Position numbers and translations under genes: made by a program. Below the pieces are notes generated by a model. That model did no database searches and was not told the DNA's origin. It saw nothing but the letters and a program-made list of their open reading frames with translations. Shown here piece by piece: positions 23,256 through 23,700 of a stretch of 23,700 bases of DNA. Within the stretch, counting starts at the first letter, position 1; the number at the start of each line of letters is the position of its first letter. The stretch lies in assembly GCA_014378345.1 (NCBI GenBank), contig JACMNW010000118.1, positions 1 to 23,700 of the forward strand. Reading direction: 5' to 3'. Origin of the DNA: Pseudorhodobacter sp. (GTDB taxonomy: Bacteria > Pseudomonadota > Alphaproteobacteria > Rhodobacterales > Rhodobacteraceae).

Positions 23256-23700
23256 ATGAAAACCTTCTCCGCTACTCCGGCGGACATCGACAAAAAGTGG
23301 ATCCTCGTTGATGCCGAAGGCATCGTTCTGGGCCGTCTTGCGTCGATCGTCGCCAGCATCTTGCGCGGCAAGAACAAGCCTACCTTCACACCGCACATGG
23401 ATATGGGCGACAACGTGATCGTCATCAACGCCGACAAAGTGCAAATGACCGGCAACAAGCGCGCCGACAAGCGCTACTATTGGCACACCGGCCACCCGGG
23501 CGGCATCAAGTTCCGCACGGCGGCGCAAGTGCTGGATGGCGCGCACCCGGAACGTGTTGTGGTCAAAGCAGTTGAACGCATGATCACCCGCAACCGTCTT
23601 GGCCGTGTGCAGATGACCAACCTGCGCGTTTATGCGGCAGCCGAGCATCCCCATGAAGCCCAGCAGCCCACCGTTCTTGACGTGGCATCGATGAACCCCA
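23256..23700 (+). CDS. rplM: 50S ribosomal protein L13, 3'-truncated by the window
   Basis: L13 is an early-assembly protein of the large ribosomal subunit that binds 23S rRNA. The frame opens at the ATG at 23256 and continues uninterrupted to the window edge (148 full codons), near the expected end of the gene. Family features are KWILVDAEGIVLGRLAS near the N-terminus, then GDNVIVINADKVQMTGNK, YYWHTGHPGG and AVERMITRNRLGR. The sequence then continues LRVYAAAEHPHEAQQP. In nearly all proteobacteria rplM is followed by rpsI (S9), which should lie just outside the window. Upstream is the proposed strong promoter at 23173-23201. Confidence 0.97.
   Translation, partial: MKTFSATPADIDKKWILVDAEGIVLGRLASIVASILRGKNKPTFTPHMDMGDNVIVINADKVQMTGNKRADKRYYWHTGHPGGIKFRTAAQVLDGAHPERVVVKAVERMITRNRLGRVQMTNLRVYAAAEHPHEAQQPTVLDVASMNP

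Noticed and set aside
1..23700. CRISPR arrays, insertion sequences, tRNA genes, att sites, toxin-antitoxin or defence genes
   Set aside because: I saw no regularly spaced repeats, transposase motifs, tRNA cloverleaf-like sequence or defence-family motifs. The region looks like conserved core chromosome.

Overview
The window reads as chromosomal housekeeping DNA of an alphaproteobacterium, most likely Rhodobacteraceae (Roseobacter-like). This rests on the gene set and gene styles, a GTTC-N7-GTTC (alphaproteobacterial LexA-type) site in front of uvrA, a release factor 2 without the programmed frameshift and with an SPY decoding motif, and a UvrA with a CPVSG first zinc motif. No tRNA or rRNA gene, CRISPR array, insertion sequence, phage gene or complete mobile element was seen.

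Layout, left part (1-11274). The 3' end of a RodZ-like membrane protein gene is followed by ispG (isoprenoid precursor synthesis). A convergent periplasmic DsbA-family thiol-disulfide protein follows. Divergent from it is an AMIN/Amidase_3 cell-wall amidase, and then a class A penicillin-binding protein (PBP1a) with its own promoter. Next comes prfB (release factor 2). A minus-strand pair, an M23 peptidase followed by an overlapping bactofilin gene, ends at a rho-independent terminator facing prfB. Another minus-strand pair encodes a PrxQ/Bcp peroxiredoxin and a DUF455 ferritin-like protein, coupled by a TGATG junction.

Layout, right part (11275-23700). All genes here lie on the plus strand. 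A 1110-residue DUF3971/AsmA-like (YhdP-type) envelope protein overlaps queA (queuosine synthesis) by four bases. An MFS transporter, a DUF924 protein and lpdA (dihydrolipoyl dehydrogenase, preceded by a strong palindrome) follow. Then come the apparent remnant of a second MFS transporter, uvrA under a LexA-type box, an SseB-family gene almost touching uvrA, and rplM (L13), which runs off the right edge.

How the genes work together. Peptidoglycan and envelope functions dominate the left half: RodZ-like protein, amidase, PBP1a, M23 peptidase and bactofilin, with the YhdP-type protein further on. They are interleaved with translation genes (prfB, queA, rplM), redox and peroxide defence (DsbA-like, PrxQ, Lpd) and DNA repair (uvrA). 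I found no convincing undescribed system. The best leads are regulatory or evolutionary: the palindrome before lpdA, the degraded transporter between lpdA and uvrA, the PrxQ-DUF455 coupling, and the bactofilin-M23 operon.
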